Positions 1 through 10,983 of a stretch of 64,000 nt of DNA are shown here, piece by piece. The notes under the pieces were generated by a model. That model saw only the letters and a program-made list of their open reading frames with translations. It ran no database searches and had not been told where the DNA came from. The stretch comes from Thelephora terrestris (lineage: Eukaryota > Basidiomycota > Agaricomycetes > Thelephorales > Thelephoraceae): positions 1,079,501 to 1,143,500 of the forward strand of contig WIUZ02000011.1 of NCBI GenBank assembly GCA_015956445.1, written 5' to 3'. Every line of letters begins with the position of its first letter. Within the stretch, counting starts at the first letter, position 1. Made by a program: the position numbers and the translations under genes.

Positions 1-202
1 GGCATTGACGGACGTGAAGAGAGAGATGCACGAGAGTCTCCAGCATGACGTTCTGGGGTGCCGGGATTGTTGGCAGGATCCGGTGACTCGAGTGTACTCG
101 TACTGTCCTCAGAGCATACACAACCCTCACCACTTTGCCCATCATTGTCCGTTTCCCCAGGATTGTACTTGTGACGTAGACCCTTTTGTCCTGGTTTAGT
201 TT
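1..202 (+). CDS. Possible 3' end of a cysteine-rich protein (partial)
   Basis: A reading frame is open from the left edge and ends with TAG at 200-202. The visible 64 residues hold several Cys and His (CRDCW, then a CPQSIHNPHH stretch and CPFPQDC), which could be a small metal-binding tail. No start codon is visible, so the gene would begin outside the window. It is short and I do not recognise it. It may equally be a chance open frame. Confidence 0.22.
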
Positions 203-1203
203 TATAGTATTTGTTAGCCGCCTTTGTACTTTTACCACTGCGAATAAGACCAATGTCTTGAATCACTTGTGTGATCTTAGCTACTATGTCACGTGTTCGT
301 GACAACGTGGTCCAAAACGCGATGGACGAGTGTTCTCCGGTAGGTTGTCCGAATTCACAGCAGGAGTGCCGAGCCTCTATCTGACAGATCCCTATCTTCG
401 TCTGAGGGCAGATGTAAGAGCCCGAGGATGGCGCCTCAAACTGGTGCTTGATCAAGAGAGCGACAAGGAACTCCTTTTTGTAAGTGCGTTCGCCGATTCT
501 TGATACAAGTCCGAGAGAGAGAGGAGAGCAAACATGTTCAAAGAGGTACTCGATAAGCTCTTCAGTGGCCTACAGCAAATACACCGATGCTGCAAGGAGA
601 AGAGGACTCCCCGAGATATCAAAGATGGAGAATCCTCAGCTACTCTACTGGTACCTATATAGGAGAGTGGCCGGGACAGAGATAACCCTATCTAATAATA
701 ACTCGGAGTAAAGAAGGGCCGAGAGTAAGCCAGAACAGTAAGCGGCCCGGAACTTAGAATAGAAATAACAAAGGAATGACTAACGGGTCAGGGTTCGTGA
801 GAAAACAAAAAGGGGTCATGACGTCGTGTGGGAAAGGAATGGCAAAGAACAATATCACATGTGAAGACAAACCAATGGGAGGACGACGCGTCAGCTCGTC
901 TGATCGGGGTAACAAAAGACCGAGTGGGGCTTGAATGTCCAGGCAAATGTATGGGGAGTCTGGACCGGTGAAACGATGGACCGACCCAATAGCGAATAGG
1001 GCGCGAGCGCTATCGATGGATCCATCAACTCTTCTTCCTAAACCAACACTCCTACCAACCAACTACTCATCCTATTATGCCCATGATCCGTAGGAAATAA
1101 GGGATACTTCCTTCCTGCTCCCAGTGTGGCGTACCCCAGTTATCGAGAGGTGCGTTGTCACGCGCACACCGGTGGTTGGCGTCAACTGACATCGCATTCA
1201 CAG
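203..1203. other. Non-coding stretch upstream of the interrupted gene
   Basis: No convincing gene is seen. About 20 bases at 335-356 (a CCGGTAGGTTGTCCGA core) recur near 4936. The run at 785-835, with GGGGTCATGACGTCGTG, resembles the run at 5895-5940 upstream of the intact paralogue, so this is probably shared upstream sequence of the duplicated family. The first exon expected for the 1204-4063 gene copy is not recognisable here. Confidence 0.35.
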
Positions 1204-1713
1204 ATCTTTGCAGTCGCCAACAAGGTGGATGCTCGTCAACTGGAGGCGACGATCGTTAATCCTCCCAAGTATTTAACCATGGACGACAAGTTGTGGTTCC
1301 ACAACTTGATCGACCACAAGCTGCAAGAGTCAATGCATGGGGTGACGTTCGATACCAAACTGCGCATGCCGTGGGAGACTCCTGTAGTGTCAGCATTGTG
1401 GGGTCTTCTGCAGATGGGAATCTACGACCTAGGAAATGGCCCAGGAAGGTGGCCTGGAGCTACTCGCTCTCAACACTACACTGCAGCCGTTGGTCACCGT
1501 CTCTGGTTTCTATTGCGGACGGAACAGAAAGCGGTGAGTCGATCTGTGCATCCCACTTGTGGGATAACACTGATTGGCCTTGTAGAATGAGCGTTTGAAG
1601 CGCGAGGTGAAGGAAGCGAAGGACGATGCTCGCAGGATGTACTCAGAGATGCTGGACACCAAGAAGACTCTCCTCCTAATGAACGACATGCTTCGTGTGA
1701 CGTTCGAGAGTGA

Positions 1714-2214
1714 CACTGGGGGCAGGGGCACCTGGAATCAGTGATTACATCTTGATTACATGGTGAGTTCATGTGCACTTTTCAATGATTGTAATCGCCG
1801 ATTCCAGGTTGATTACATTTCAAATGTTACCTTGACATGTAATCCAACCAATGTCCACCAATTCCATTTGAAATGTTCTCACCAAATGTTTCTGGGATGC
1901 TTTCAACCTGTCAGCAAAAATGATACTGCAATGTAATCAGCATGTTCTTCAATTGTCTGAGATGTAATCTAAATGCACTCAAAAACATGAGATGTTTTCA
2001 CAATGTACCCACTGGGCACATTCAGGAAACATTGCTTGGGAACATCTTGAGGAAATTTGAAATGGAGTTGGTGGCAACAGTTGGATTACATGTCAAGGTA
2101 ACATTTGAAATGTAATCAACCTGGAATCGGTGATTACAATCATTGAAAAGTGCACATGAACTCACCATGTAATCAAGATGTAATCACTGATTCCAGGTGC
2201 CCCTGCCCCCAGTG
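1714..2214. mobile_element. CACTG-type MITE 1 (501 bp) with 3-bp TSD
   Basis: The ends are CACTGGGGGCAGGGGCACC and its exact reverse complement. The inverted repeat stays near perfect for about 137 bp per side and imperfect for about 30 bp more. Flanking TGA at 1711-1713 and 2215-2217 is a 3-bp target duplication. CACT- ends plus a 3-bp duplication are the hallmark of the CACTA (CMC/EnSpm) superfamily. Subterminal copies of ATGTAATC / GATTACAT on both arms look like transposase-binding repeats. There is no coding capacity, so it is non-autonomous. It is inserted in the coiled-coil exon of the host gene. Confidence 0.85.
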
Positions 2215-2721
2215 TGAGATGCTGGCGATGCGAGAGGAACACAACCGACTGGTCGAGTCGTTGAAAGAACGAGACGACACCATACAGAGGGACTTGATTG
2301 AGGTTGACCAACAGCTCAACCGTCATAGAAGGGCTTTGAACGAGTTGGACACCAAGGTTGGCGTGATGTTCCCCCGTAGTTATCGGAGGAAACTCATTCC
2401 ACTTCTCAGGTTGACATGTTGGATGATGCCTTGCCCCTGCTGGGTGCTCGGGTCGAATCCATGAGCGAGCGGTTGTGCCACTGCCGTACTCGTTCGGTGG
2501 CGGCCATCCGTGACGAGTCCGATGACAAGTCGATTCCGGACAGGATGGCTTTGCCAGCCTCTGGCAGTTCGTACCACACGCCGGCGTGTACCGATGGCGG
2601 AGAGGAGGTCATCCATGAGACGTCTGAGGAGACGGCAGTCAACCCGGTTAGTAGTTCACCCGAGTTGGAGTACGCGGGGGAGAATGAGGTGGCCGTTCCG
2701 GTTCCGCCTCCTTCAGTCTCT

Positions 2722-3561
2722 CACTGGGGGAAAGGGGTCACTTACCCAGCGATTACATTGTGATTACATTGTGATTTTTTAGACAATGTGTCCAGCCTGT
2801 GGCCAGGAGTTACATGTTGAGTTCTTTTACAAAGTACCCATCAATGTGACCACAATGTGGCCAGTGGGTCCATCTTGATCACTTTCACAAAGTACCCATC
2901 AGTTCGATCACAATGTGCCCTGTGGGTCCATGCAGGATACATTGTAAAAGTATCCATCAAAGTGGCCACTGGGCACTTTGTGAAAGAAACCCCTGATTTC
3001 TTTCACAATTTTGTTCACAATGTATCCTACTGGGTGCCTGAGCCACTCATTGAGAGTTCTTTCAAAAGGTGCCCAGCAATGCAACCACAATGTCCCCAGG
3101 GGGTTCTTCTTAATGTTTTCACAATGAACTCTCAATGTGGTTGGATTTCACAACAAACTTTCAAAGAAACCATTGAGTATCTGGTTGAAAAGTTTGTGGA
3201 CACATTGCTGGATACTTTATGAAAGAACTCTCAATGAGTGGCTCAGGTGTATGCTGGACACATTGTAAGCAAAATTGTGAAAGAACACAGGGGTTCCTTT
3301 CACAAAGTGCCCAGTGGCCACTTTGATGGATACTTTTACAATGTATCCTGCATGGACCCACAGGGCACATTGTGATCGAACTGATGGGTACTTTGTGAAA
3401 GTGATCAAGATGGACCCACTGGCCACATTGTGGTCACATTGATGGGTACTTTGTAAAAGAACTCAACATGTAACTCCTGGCCACAGGCTGGACACATTGT
3501 CTAAAAAATCACAATGTAATCACAATGTAATCGCTGGGTAAGTGACTCCTTGCCCCCAGTG
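2722..3561. mobile_element. CACTG-type MITE 2 (840 bp) with long palindromic arms
   Basis: The ends are CACTGGGGGAAAGGGGTCAC (left) and the complement of CACTGGGGGCAAGGAGTCAC (right). The inverted arms run about 345 bp each (2722 to about 3070, and about 3215 to 3561), so most of the element is one hairpin. Short open frames recur on opposite strands only because of this palindrome. The target duplication is TCT at 2719-2721 and 3562-3564. Both arms carry GATTACATTGTGATTACATTG motifs close to the ends, as in MITE 1. The two elements share end sequence but differ inside, so they are related families rather than copies of one element. Confidence 0.85.
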
Positions 3562-4435
3562 TCTCCGGTGCGTGGACAGTATTCCATTCGTGCCCGTCGA
3601 TGGGTTCCTTACAACGGTGCTCGTCATCCAGCCCATCGAATGTGTCCCAGCAATCCCGACATTGTCCGCCAGGGAGGAGACATCGAATCCACCATCCTAT
3701 TCCGACGCGATGATGTTGCAGTGTCGCCTGGATCACGGCAAGCTAATCCCGGTAGAGTCCGTCGACGTGAACGAGTTGACAAACCTTATGCTCTCGTCAG
3801 TCCTGCGTGCAGCAGAGGCCGTGAGGTTGGTGACTCAACTGACTGAGAGGGTGGAGGGCTGGTCAGCACAGAGGACTCAGGATCAGACTATGGTCGATTC
3901 AGCGAGGAGCCGCCTTCGCACCAAAGTTCAGCTGGCCGTAGCTCATCGTCTGGAGGAAGCTCAGGTCGTCGAGATGGTCGACGAGGAAGTCATTGAGAGT
4001 GCCTCGGAGGGGACGGAGGAGGAGGTTGCCAGTGCTGAGGAGTACTGGCAAACTAGGTCTTGACAACTAGGGTTTGTACGCCCTAGTCCTCGTCCATAGA
4101 GTCCGTGCGGATTCAACTCCGTCGGTTGGTCGTCTTGTGTCTTTGTTGTGGGTGTGCCAGTGCAATATTATCTGTGTCTTTTGTCCGTGTTCTTGGATGA
4201 TGTGTGCGTCGTGAGTGAAGAAACTGATAAGGGAAAGGGGTATAGGTAAGGAAAGTAGGCGAAAGTTGGGTGTGAAAATGGTTCAAAAAGAGGGTAAAAT
4301 TCAGCACACTGACAATGATCGGGTGGGGATTTCCCAGGATTGATGGGATCGCAATTGGGGCTGAGGGTTTGTTTATCCTTTTTAGGACATCAATGGATAA
4401 TGGTTTATTGTCTTTACCCTTTTGAGCATCTCATT

Positions 4436-4612
4436 GTTCTGGATGTATATATTCTGTGGGGTCTCTTGGTCTTTTCCCCTCATCGTCTCTTTTCCACTCC
4501 CACAATCTCACAACAACTTCCCCCTTTACAAACAACCTCTGTTATCATGTCTCTCAACGCTACTGCCACCCCCTTTGTCACCGCTGAACTCGCTGAACAC
4601 TCCGGGTAGTCG
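4436..4612 (+). other. Possible promoter and first-exon remnant of a third family copy
   Basis: A TATATA box near 4446 is followed about 95 bp later by an ATG at 4546. Its leader (ACAACTTCCCCCTTTACAAAC) resembles the leader of the intact gene at 6185-6208 (AACAACTTCCCCATCATC). The frame is only about 20 codons, starting MSLNATATPFV. No recognisable second exon follows. This looks like the decayed 5' end of another family member, but the match is short. Confidence 0.3.
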
Positions 4613-6130
4613 GATACCCTAGAAAGAGTGGACAAGCAGTTGAGGTAGATACTGGTTGAGTGTTGAGTTCTGTACGACCACTGGAACAGAAGATCTGTTC
4701 AGAGATGCCCGAAGATGTCTGGGGAATTGCCGGGGAAGACCACAGCAACTAGAGTAAAGCGCGAGATTTGAGACAAAGCAGAGAGGGATAGGAACAGAGG
4801 TTGCAGAGAGTTGCGATGGAGAATCACCGTGTCAGGGCCACTCTACCCCAACAACTACCAGTTCACTGAGCCGACTCCGCAGAGTACTCACTAGTCCAAC
4901 TAGCTTGTGAGAGAACGATCACGTCTCTATTCTTCCGGTAGGTTGTCCGAGGTCACTACAAGTCAGGTCGAAATCCTAAAGAGAAACCCAACCTAAACCG
5001 TACTTCGTTCGGTTTAACAAGCAAGGGTTGATCCCTACAGCAGGATTGATGACTCCACCAGTTGATCGACTGGACGCTCGAGGTATTCTAATATGACTGC
5101 TGAGAGTCTAGAGTTACGAGGCGCAGTTGACGCGCAGAGCGGGAGGGAGAGCAGATGGGGATGTCTTGGATCAAACAAGAAACTCTGACTTGGCCTTAAC
5201 TGCAACTGGGCTGAGAAGGGCAGAGGATTTCCTGAGGTAACAAAACTAAGGTACTACGATACAGCCACAGTTGCTACTTATACTAAAGGAGTGGCCATGA
5301 CGTCAATACCCTAATATACCCTTATTAAGTCCAGAACAAAGGGAGATAAGGAGTGTGAGAACGCTAAGTAAGGGAAGCGAACAAAGGTGACGTGTGGGAG
5401 AATAAAAGACAAAGGGCCTTACTAGCGTGTGAAGGATTGTATAAAAGATAAGGAATGTCCGCATGAAACATAGGGGTAAAGATAACACTAGTCCAAAACG
5501 GAAATAGGAGCATGGGGTCGTGAAAGTTCGTACCTGGGGATCTCACCCAAGGGCCAGGTGTCAATCTCCCTTTACATGGCCTCTGCCAGCTGGATTCGGG
5601 AGTAGAGACATTCAACATCCCTTGTTGTCTGTAGGCGGTAACAGCATCACGGACTAGTGGCAACCTCAACGTACGTCCGAACATGAGGAGGTCGGGCCTA
5701 GACTCATGGGACATGAGGGATTACAGATTCGCCGGCGTTTCACGCTAACGGCTACTCCACATTCGCTTGGCTAACCAGAAGGAGTCTAAGGCACTCCTTA
5801 CGGATAACGGCGATTCCTTCCTCCGGTTAGGAGACTGTGATGTGACTGTCCACGTGTGTGATCAGGGTCCAGGGTTGATCGTAATCGTAAGGTCATGAGG
5901 GGTCGTAAAAAGGGGTTCGTGATGTCATAAAGGGGTCATCAGGGTCTTGAGACCTATTTTTAGTGCATGCGCGTTCTAGGCGTTCCGGAACGAAGTTCTT
6001 CCAAGGCCGTCCCGCGGGCCGAGGTGTCAGCTTGATGTAGTAAGCCAACGATGATGGTACAGGGGCGGAAGTTGATGTGACCCGGACCAATGAGGTTCGT
6101 CGAGGTAGGTCACGTGAAGGATCACCGATC
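4613..6130. other. Intergenic stretch, no gene recognised
   Basis: Only short frames without homology cues occur here. The stretch around 4936 repeats a roughly 20-base piece found at 335-356, and 5895-5940 repeats sequence from 785-835. This fits duplicated upstream DNA of the gene family on either side. Confidence 0.35.
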
Positions 6131-6132
6131 TA

Positions 6133-6140
6133 GGCTATAA
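6133..6140 (+). promoter_or_regulatory. TATA-like box of the intact coiled-coil gene
   Basis: GGCTATAAGAAGG lies about 70 bp upstream of the ATG at 6209. The leader between them is rich in CAACAACTTCCCC, a CA/CT-rich character common in fungal 5' leaders. Confidence 0.4.
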
Positions 6141-6208
6141 GAAGGACGTCTTCTTGGAGCCATCCTTGATCAGCAACACCAACAACTTCCCCATCATCTT
6201 ACCACAAC

Positions 6209-7947
6209 ATGTCCTTCCCAAACAACCATACCTACAAAGTCGCCAACGGCATCTCCACCATCTCCCGTATCGACCGTCGTGCTGCTAACCGCAAGACCTA
6301 CGCCTGTGCGGCGGGAACTCCCTATACCACGGATGACCAGGTATGGGGGAGACCTAGAGCTTTGTGTGCTAGCACTAACGCCTTCCTCTAGGTAGAGGTT
6401 ACGTTCTTTCGGCGTTGATGTTAAACTAACGGCTTCTAGATCTTGGAGGTCGTCACGGAAGTGGACGCCGAACGTCTCAGGGAGACGATCCCTCACTTGA
6501 TGGGGTTGACCTGGGATGACGAGCTCTGGGTCCGTACCATAATCGCCGAGAAGGTGGCCTTCCAGATGAGGGGTAGGTTCGGGGAGCTGGAGCATCCAAT
6601 CAAGAAGGAGCTCTGGTACACCCTGCAGAGGGGGATCTACGATCAGGACCTGTTGGAACACGGAGCTACCGTTCCCAGGGCTGTCCGTCATGCTACCGCT
6701 TCCACTAGCCTTTTGTGGTCGCTCGTTCGGGAGGGAGAAAGCCGGGTAGGTTTTCTGTCTGAATATTCGAGTATGACTCTCGACTAATCAGACTGCCTAG
6801 GTTGAACGATTGGAGCGCGAAGTGAAAGAGGCGAAGGCAGACGTCCTTCGTCTGTCAGCGGAGGGTCTTCAGATGAAGGAGACCTTGGCAGCCTTCCAAC
6901 AAGGAACGAACGAGGCGTTGGAGGCAATGGTCGCCAACCATCAGGAGTTGATCGCCGGGTTGAAGGTTAGGGACAACAACATCAAGGGGGCATTGGCCAG
7001 GAGGGATGAAAAGGTAATGCTGCTTTCATCATTGCTCAGAATGATGGAAGCTGACATTTCCTAGACCGAAGAACTCGAGAACGTGGTGGCTGTGTTGACG
7101 GCACAGGTCGAGTCCTTACAGGACAAAACCTGCAACTGCAAGGAGGGTCCCAAATTGGTTGGTCAGGGGACCGCCGATGTTCCGTTCGAGTTGGAGTACG
7201 CCGACGAGGTGGTACTCCCATCTCCTAACCCATCGTCCTATGCGACGCCTCCGATTGAGAACGCGGTTCCCGTTCCGACTCCGGCTCCGGCTTCCACTCT
7301 GGCCGCCTCCGACAAGGAGAACTGTCCTCGCTGCCTTTTGCAGCCGATCAGTCGGATGGTGAAGATCGAAGATGAAGTCATGGAGGTCGACTGGGCCGAA
7401 GATGTTCCGAGGGCCATTGAGGTACGTCTGGTGACAACAGGGCAGCGATGTAAACGCTCTCGACGCCGTGTTGCTCATCGCATGGCTCCATCGGCTAACC
7501 CTTATCCGCGTCCAGTTGAGTCGGATGGTGACCAGTCTGGTCGAGGTGGGGGACGAGAGTTCCGCTATCGGGTCAACCGTCCCTACCGACAGGTCGAGTC
7601 GGAGATCCAGCTTCGCCACCAGCGTAGACTCGCAATACAGGATCCCACCCAGGGGTCCGACGAGGGAGACGGAGGGTCGCTTGCCGACTACGTCGATAGT
7701 GCTGTCGAGCAGTCACCCAGTGATGGCGATGTGGGACCAAGTGTTCCAGAGTTCGGTGACATCTGGGAGGCTGATCGGTCCGCTCGAAGGTATCTCTTCC
7801 TATCGGCTTGAACTTGTCGTTCAGCTGAGTGCCGAAGATGGTGATGCCATGTTCGGAGAGGTCCTTGCAAGGAGGGGCCAGCACTACGATCTCCGGGATG
7901 GACAGTTGATGACCTTCAGGCCTGCCGTAGATAGAGTCGATTTTTGA
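6209..7947 (+). CDS. Unrecognised coiled-coil protein, intact family copy
   Basis: Proposed exons: 6209-6340, 6440-6745, 6801-7013, 7065-7421, 7516-7947. All four introns are short, GT-AG and phase 0, giving 479 residues. Residues about 45-146 form a compact globular segment (DDELWVRTIIAEKV; ELWYTLQRGIYDQDLL). Residues about 147-245 are a charged heptad-like coiled coil (VERLEREVKEAKADVLRL). The remainder is Pro/Ser/acid-rich, with a CPRC pair near 7337. The last exon could be read in another frame without the final intron, ending at 7811. The same exon borders in the 1204-4063 copy support exons 2-4. I know no family for it; paralogy suggests a lineage-specific gene. It might act in nucleic-acid or protein scaffolding, but nothing in the sequence shows that. 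Confidence 0.6.
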
Positions 7948-8920
7948 TGGGATTGGATAGCACTTGTATAGCTCGTTGTGGATTCGCTGGGAATAGTACG
8001 CGCGTGTGTGTGTTTCGAATGATTGGTGTGAAGGATAAGGAGTGCGAAGCATTCAAAACATAAGAAGTGATAAGAAGAGTTCGAAGAAAGAGCGGGTTAT
8101 AAAAAGTTTAAAAATACCATGTTCCTGACACACCGCGATGTCGTAGAGTAGCAGAGGTAGGCTGGTAGGAGTAGCACTAAGACACAGGGAAACAGAGAAC
8201 TTGACTTGAGAACTGGAGAGCGAACCGGGGAACTGGAGAACTCAGACTGGAACTGAACTGGGGGATCTGAGTCGATGCATTCCAGGCTATCTAAGACACG
8301 GTATATAAAGGAAACCAAAGAATCTCCTAAATAGGCAGTGTCAAGGATAGTCTGTGAGAGAGAAGGGGAACGGAAAAGCAAAACTAAGGAAAACTTGGTG
8401 AGAGGGGTAACTACTAGGGGGCAACAATGACGAAGGCTGAGTAACTACAGGGACAATGACGAAGGGGTGACGACGGCAACGAGAGAAAGCCATGTCATAC
8501 AGGAGAAAGCGCAGGAGAACAGCACTCGAGAGCGGAAGATAGCAATGGAGGCAAATGCCCAGAGAACGGAACAGCGCGGGGAATGGAACTAATCGATCGA
8601 CTGGGAAGTTCCGATTGATAAGGAATCGCGGGGACGAGAGCGTAGAACGATGAGATAACTGGAGATCAATTGCAGGAGGAGTCAATTGCAATAGATAGCG
8701 ATGCATCATGGAAACGAGAATCACTTTAATCAACTTTCAAGTGATCGAAAGTTGAAAAGTGGCCAAAGGTTCATGCCGCTTTGCAAGTGTGTGCGCCGCG
8801 CGGTTCCGTCTTTCAAGCTCTTTGAAGTGACCTCAAAGGCGGCAAAAGTGCCCAAAGTGACAGCTTGAATTTCAGTTGTTTGGTTCACTTCCATTCATGT
8901 TTAGGAGTTTGGGAAGAAAG
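7948..8920. other. Intergenic stretch, no gene recognised
   Basis: A TATATAAAGG motif lies at 8301, but no supported gene follows. At 8735-8875 several interleaved AAGTG / CACTTT and TTCAAG / CTTGAA words form imperfect inverted repeats, possibly a decayed small element. Nothing else is supported. Confidence 0.3.
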
Positions 8921-9932
8921 TCAATTTATTGCGCACATCCTGTAGTAACTACAACAACTATGGACATTAAAAGCTAATGCAGCAAGATATTTACAAAAAG
9001 CAGGGCTGTGGTACTCGTTGTTGTCAATGGCCTCGATGTTAACCACTACCTCTGGTTCTGCCTCTTCGTTGGCTTCTGGGTCGCCAGACTTGATGATGCC
9101 AGGAGGGAGGGGTGGCACGGTCCCGAATTGCGGGGGCGACGAAGTCTGGGAACACAAAGGTGGTGGCGGTGGAGATGGCGGGGGAACGTGACATGTGTGA
9201 GCGGCGGAGCCTGGAAACCGCACGAGAGGATGAGAGTGGTATTCAGCGGGGTGTTTTTCTGTAGAATAGTTAGTCAGGCAAGGAGGAGCCGAGAACATAA
9301 AAACACATACCTCAGGCTGGTGCTCCTTTGAAACAAGAGTGAGTGTGTCGTCCTCAAGAACAATCCCATCCTCTGGGGTAAACTGCCACTGTTCTGAGCA
9401 CACTGAGGCAATGAGCTGTTCAGTGGAGTGTCCAACTTTGTCAACAGCGGAGGCCCAATCTACACACAAACACTTTGTTTCGTCGGGCGTCATGATTGGG
9501 TCAAGAGTGTTGAACCATTTTTCAGCGATGAGAGCAAGGAAGAAGAGGGCAGCTTTGCGAAGTTTGAGGGGCCGAGCATCGTGTAACGCGAAGCAGATAC
9601 CGCGGGCGAAAGAAGATTGGGTCGGGTCGACGTTCTTGAGGGTCTCGATGCACTTGGGAAGTGGAGGCATAAGCCAGCACGTGTAAAGCGCTCTGAATCG
9701 GCTCGTCCTGGCCCAAACAGTTGAGCTGGCCATTGCGACTGCAATTAGCATGGTTGGAACTGCACAGCACCAGTTCAGCCACAAACCCTTGAACGCGAGG
9801 CATCAGTAAATATTCAGAAGCTGAAAAGAGAGACTTACCGTCAAATCCCTCTTGTGAATTTATACCCTCGTCAACCTCACACGAGCCCAGGATGGTAACC
9901 GCGCAACCCTGGCATGGGGAATGTGGCAACAT
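8921..9932 (-). CDS. Hypothetical protein with a conserved-looking helical core
   Basis: Read on the minus strand. The start is an ATG at 9932 (MLPHSPCQGCAV). An intron of about 51 nt probably follows (GTAAGT near 9838, AAG near 9788). The core encodes FARGICFALHDARPLKL, then KAALFFLALIAEKWF and KCLCVDWASAVDKVGH, a helical segment that looks like a real protein. A Pro-rich then acidic tail ends at 8921. Between about 9640 and 9700 the upstream piece (AELVLCSSNHANCSRNG) and the core lie in different frames and the only possible intron would be 28 nt, so a frameshift is likely. A second possible intron is 9259-9310, but using it shifts the tail frame. I do not recognise the family; a conserved fungal hypothetical is my guess. 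Confidence 0.5.
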
Positions 9933-10460
9933 TCATAAGTGCAGGACCTAAACAGCAAAGGAAATATCACAGCGGCGAGTACTAGAGTTGAGTATACAAT
10001 GGCACAAGGAAAGGACTTGACAAAAATGATAAGGAGCGCAGGCGTGGTGGAGGTTTTGGGGAAAGAGAGGAATGCGTGAAAATATCAGAGAAGACCTCTG
10101 GAATGCCACGTCACACGGATCACGGTTGCTGTCCTCTCTTCGGAAGTTCTCATTTTACGTTCCTCTTACCATGTGACGGAGACTGGACCCACCGGTTTAG
10201 TCACTTTGGGGGCTTTTCAGCAATCAATGGCCTTTCTCCCTGTTTTGCCCCATTCGTGCTCTTTTTCGATCACTTTAGGCAGTTTGACACTTCGTGAAAA
10301 AACTGTTTTCGTGATGTGGCAAAGAGCTAGAATGAGGGTTGAAATGATGGCAAAAGGCGAGGGGAACAAGGTGTTGGGGATATAAAAGTTCTGGAGGGTC
10401 AAGTAGTGAGTGGAAGAAGGCAGAACGCGAGGATTCGAAACAGGGTTCCCGGGGAGCCCC
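9933..10460. other. Left flank of the foldback element, no gene recognised
   Basis: No supported gene. The final 20 bases (GGTTCCCGGGGAGCCCC) touch the foldback left end at 10461. The right flank begins CCCTGTGTCCCGGG, so a CCC target duplication is possible but cannot be proven in such a C-rich context. Confidence 0.35.
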
Positions 10461-10587
10461 TTCAGCTATCTTTTCTCCATGGGTCATGGACCATACATCG
10501 TGACAATTCTCCATGGGTCATGGGCCATGCAACATTGTACAACGCGTTGTACAACCCATGACCCATGGAGAAAAGATACCATTGTAC
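10461..10587 (+). repeat. Left terminal inverted repeat of the foldback
   Basis: Inverse match of 20922-21028. It contains three CCATGGGTCATGG palindrome-bearing words and the TTGTACAACGCGTTGTACAA motif, where the right copy reads TTGTACAACGTTGC... and TTGTACAATGCGTTG. It is cut from its array by the copia insertion at 10587/10588. Confidence 0.75.
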
Positions 10588-10835
10588 TGTTGGAAAACGC
10601 AGATCCCGTGCCAAAGGCCCGGCTATGAGCCGTGAGGATCGGCCCGACTCTTTGAGGTTGTATGTGGCGCTTTGATATGTTTCACTGTCTTTCGTCTTGC
10701 ATCCAGTTCTCTTTGTCACTTTCACTTCTTTGATATATGTAGCTTACGCGTACACCACCCAACTGTATATAAAGCTAGCTATTTATCTCGAATGAACTAT
10801 CTGTTTTTACCCATCTTATCTTGCGCACGCCGTTA
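10588..10835 (+). repeat. Left LTR of the copia element
   Basis: 248 bp, starting TGTTGG and ending CGCCGTTA. It carries a TATATAAAG box near 10765, the likely promoter for the genomic transcript. It matches the right LTR at every position I compared. Confidence 0.93.
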
Positions 10836-10851
10836 GGTTATGAGCCCGGCG
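10836..10851 (+). promoter_or_regulatory. Primer-binding site, half-tRNA-iMet type
   Basis: GGTTATGAGCCCGGCG abuts the LTR. Its complement contains GGGCTCATAACC, the anticodon arm (CAT anticodon) of initiator tRNA-Met, not its 3' end. Some copia-group elements are known to prime from a 5' half of tRNA-iMet cleaved in the anticodon loop, and this site fits that mode. Confidence 0.75.
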
Positions 10852-10983
10852 TTGTAACTCTCTTGCTCATCGAGTCAAACGACCTAGACGACCTACTTTC
10901 GCCGACCCCAACGACCCTCGTTATTGCTAGACGACCCCTCTGCACCACCTACCCCTTTCCGACACTCGAGGAGCGCACTTACC

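Larger units (their letters stand above)
1204..4063 (+). pseudogene. Coiled-coil family gene copy interrupted by two MITEs
   Basis: Paralogue of the gene at 6209-7947. Shared exon order: an exon at 1204-1533 entered by a CAG acceptor at the same position as in the intact copy, an intron 1534-1585, then a coiled-coil exon starting NERLKREVKEAKDDARR at 1586, an intron 2356-2409, and a last region rich in Pro, Ser and Glu. MITE 1 (1714-2214) sits inside the coiled coil and MITE 2 (2722-3561) inside the later exon. Without each MITE and one copy of its 3-bp duplication the reading frame is continuous across both sites, so the host frame was open when they landed. Downstream frames end at 3846 or 4063. 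The first exon of the intact copy has no clear match here. Function unknown; probably no longer makes the full protein unless the MITEs are spliced out. Confidence 0.6.

Noticed and set aside
2857-3426. Twin frames of 121 and 69 codons on opposite strands
   Set aside because: They are the two arms of MITE 2 read in opposite directions; no domain.
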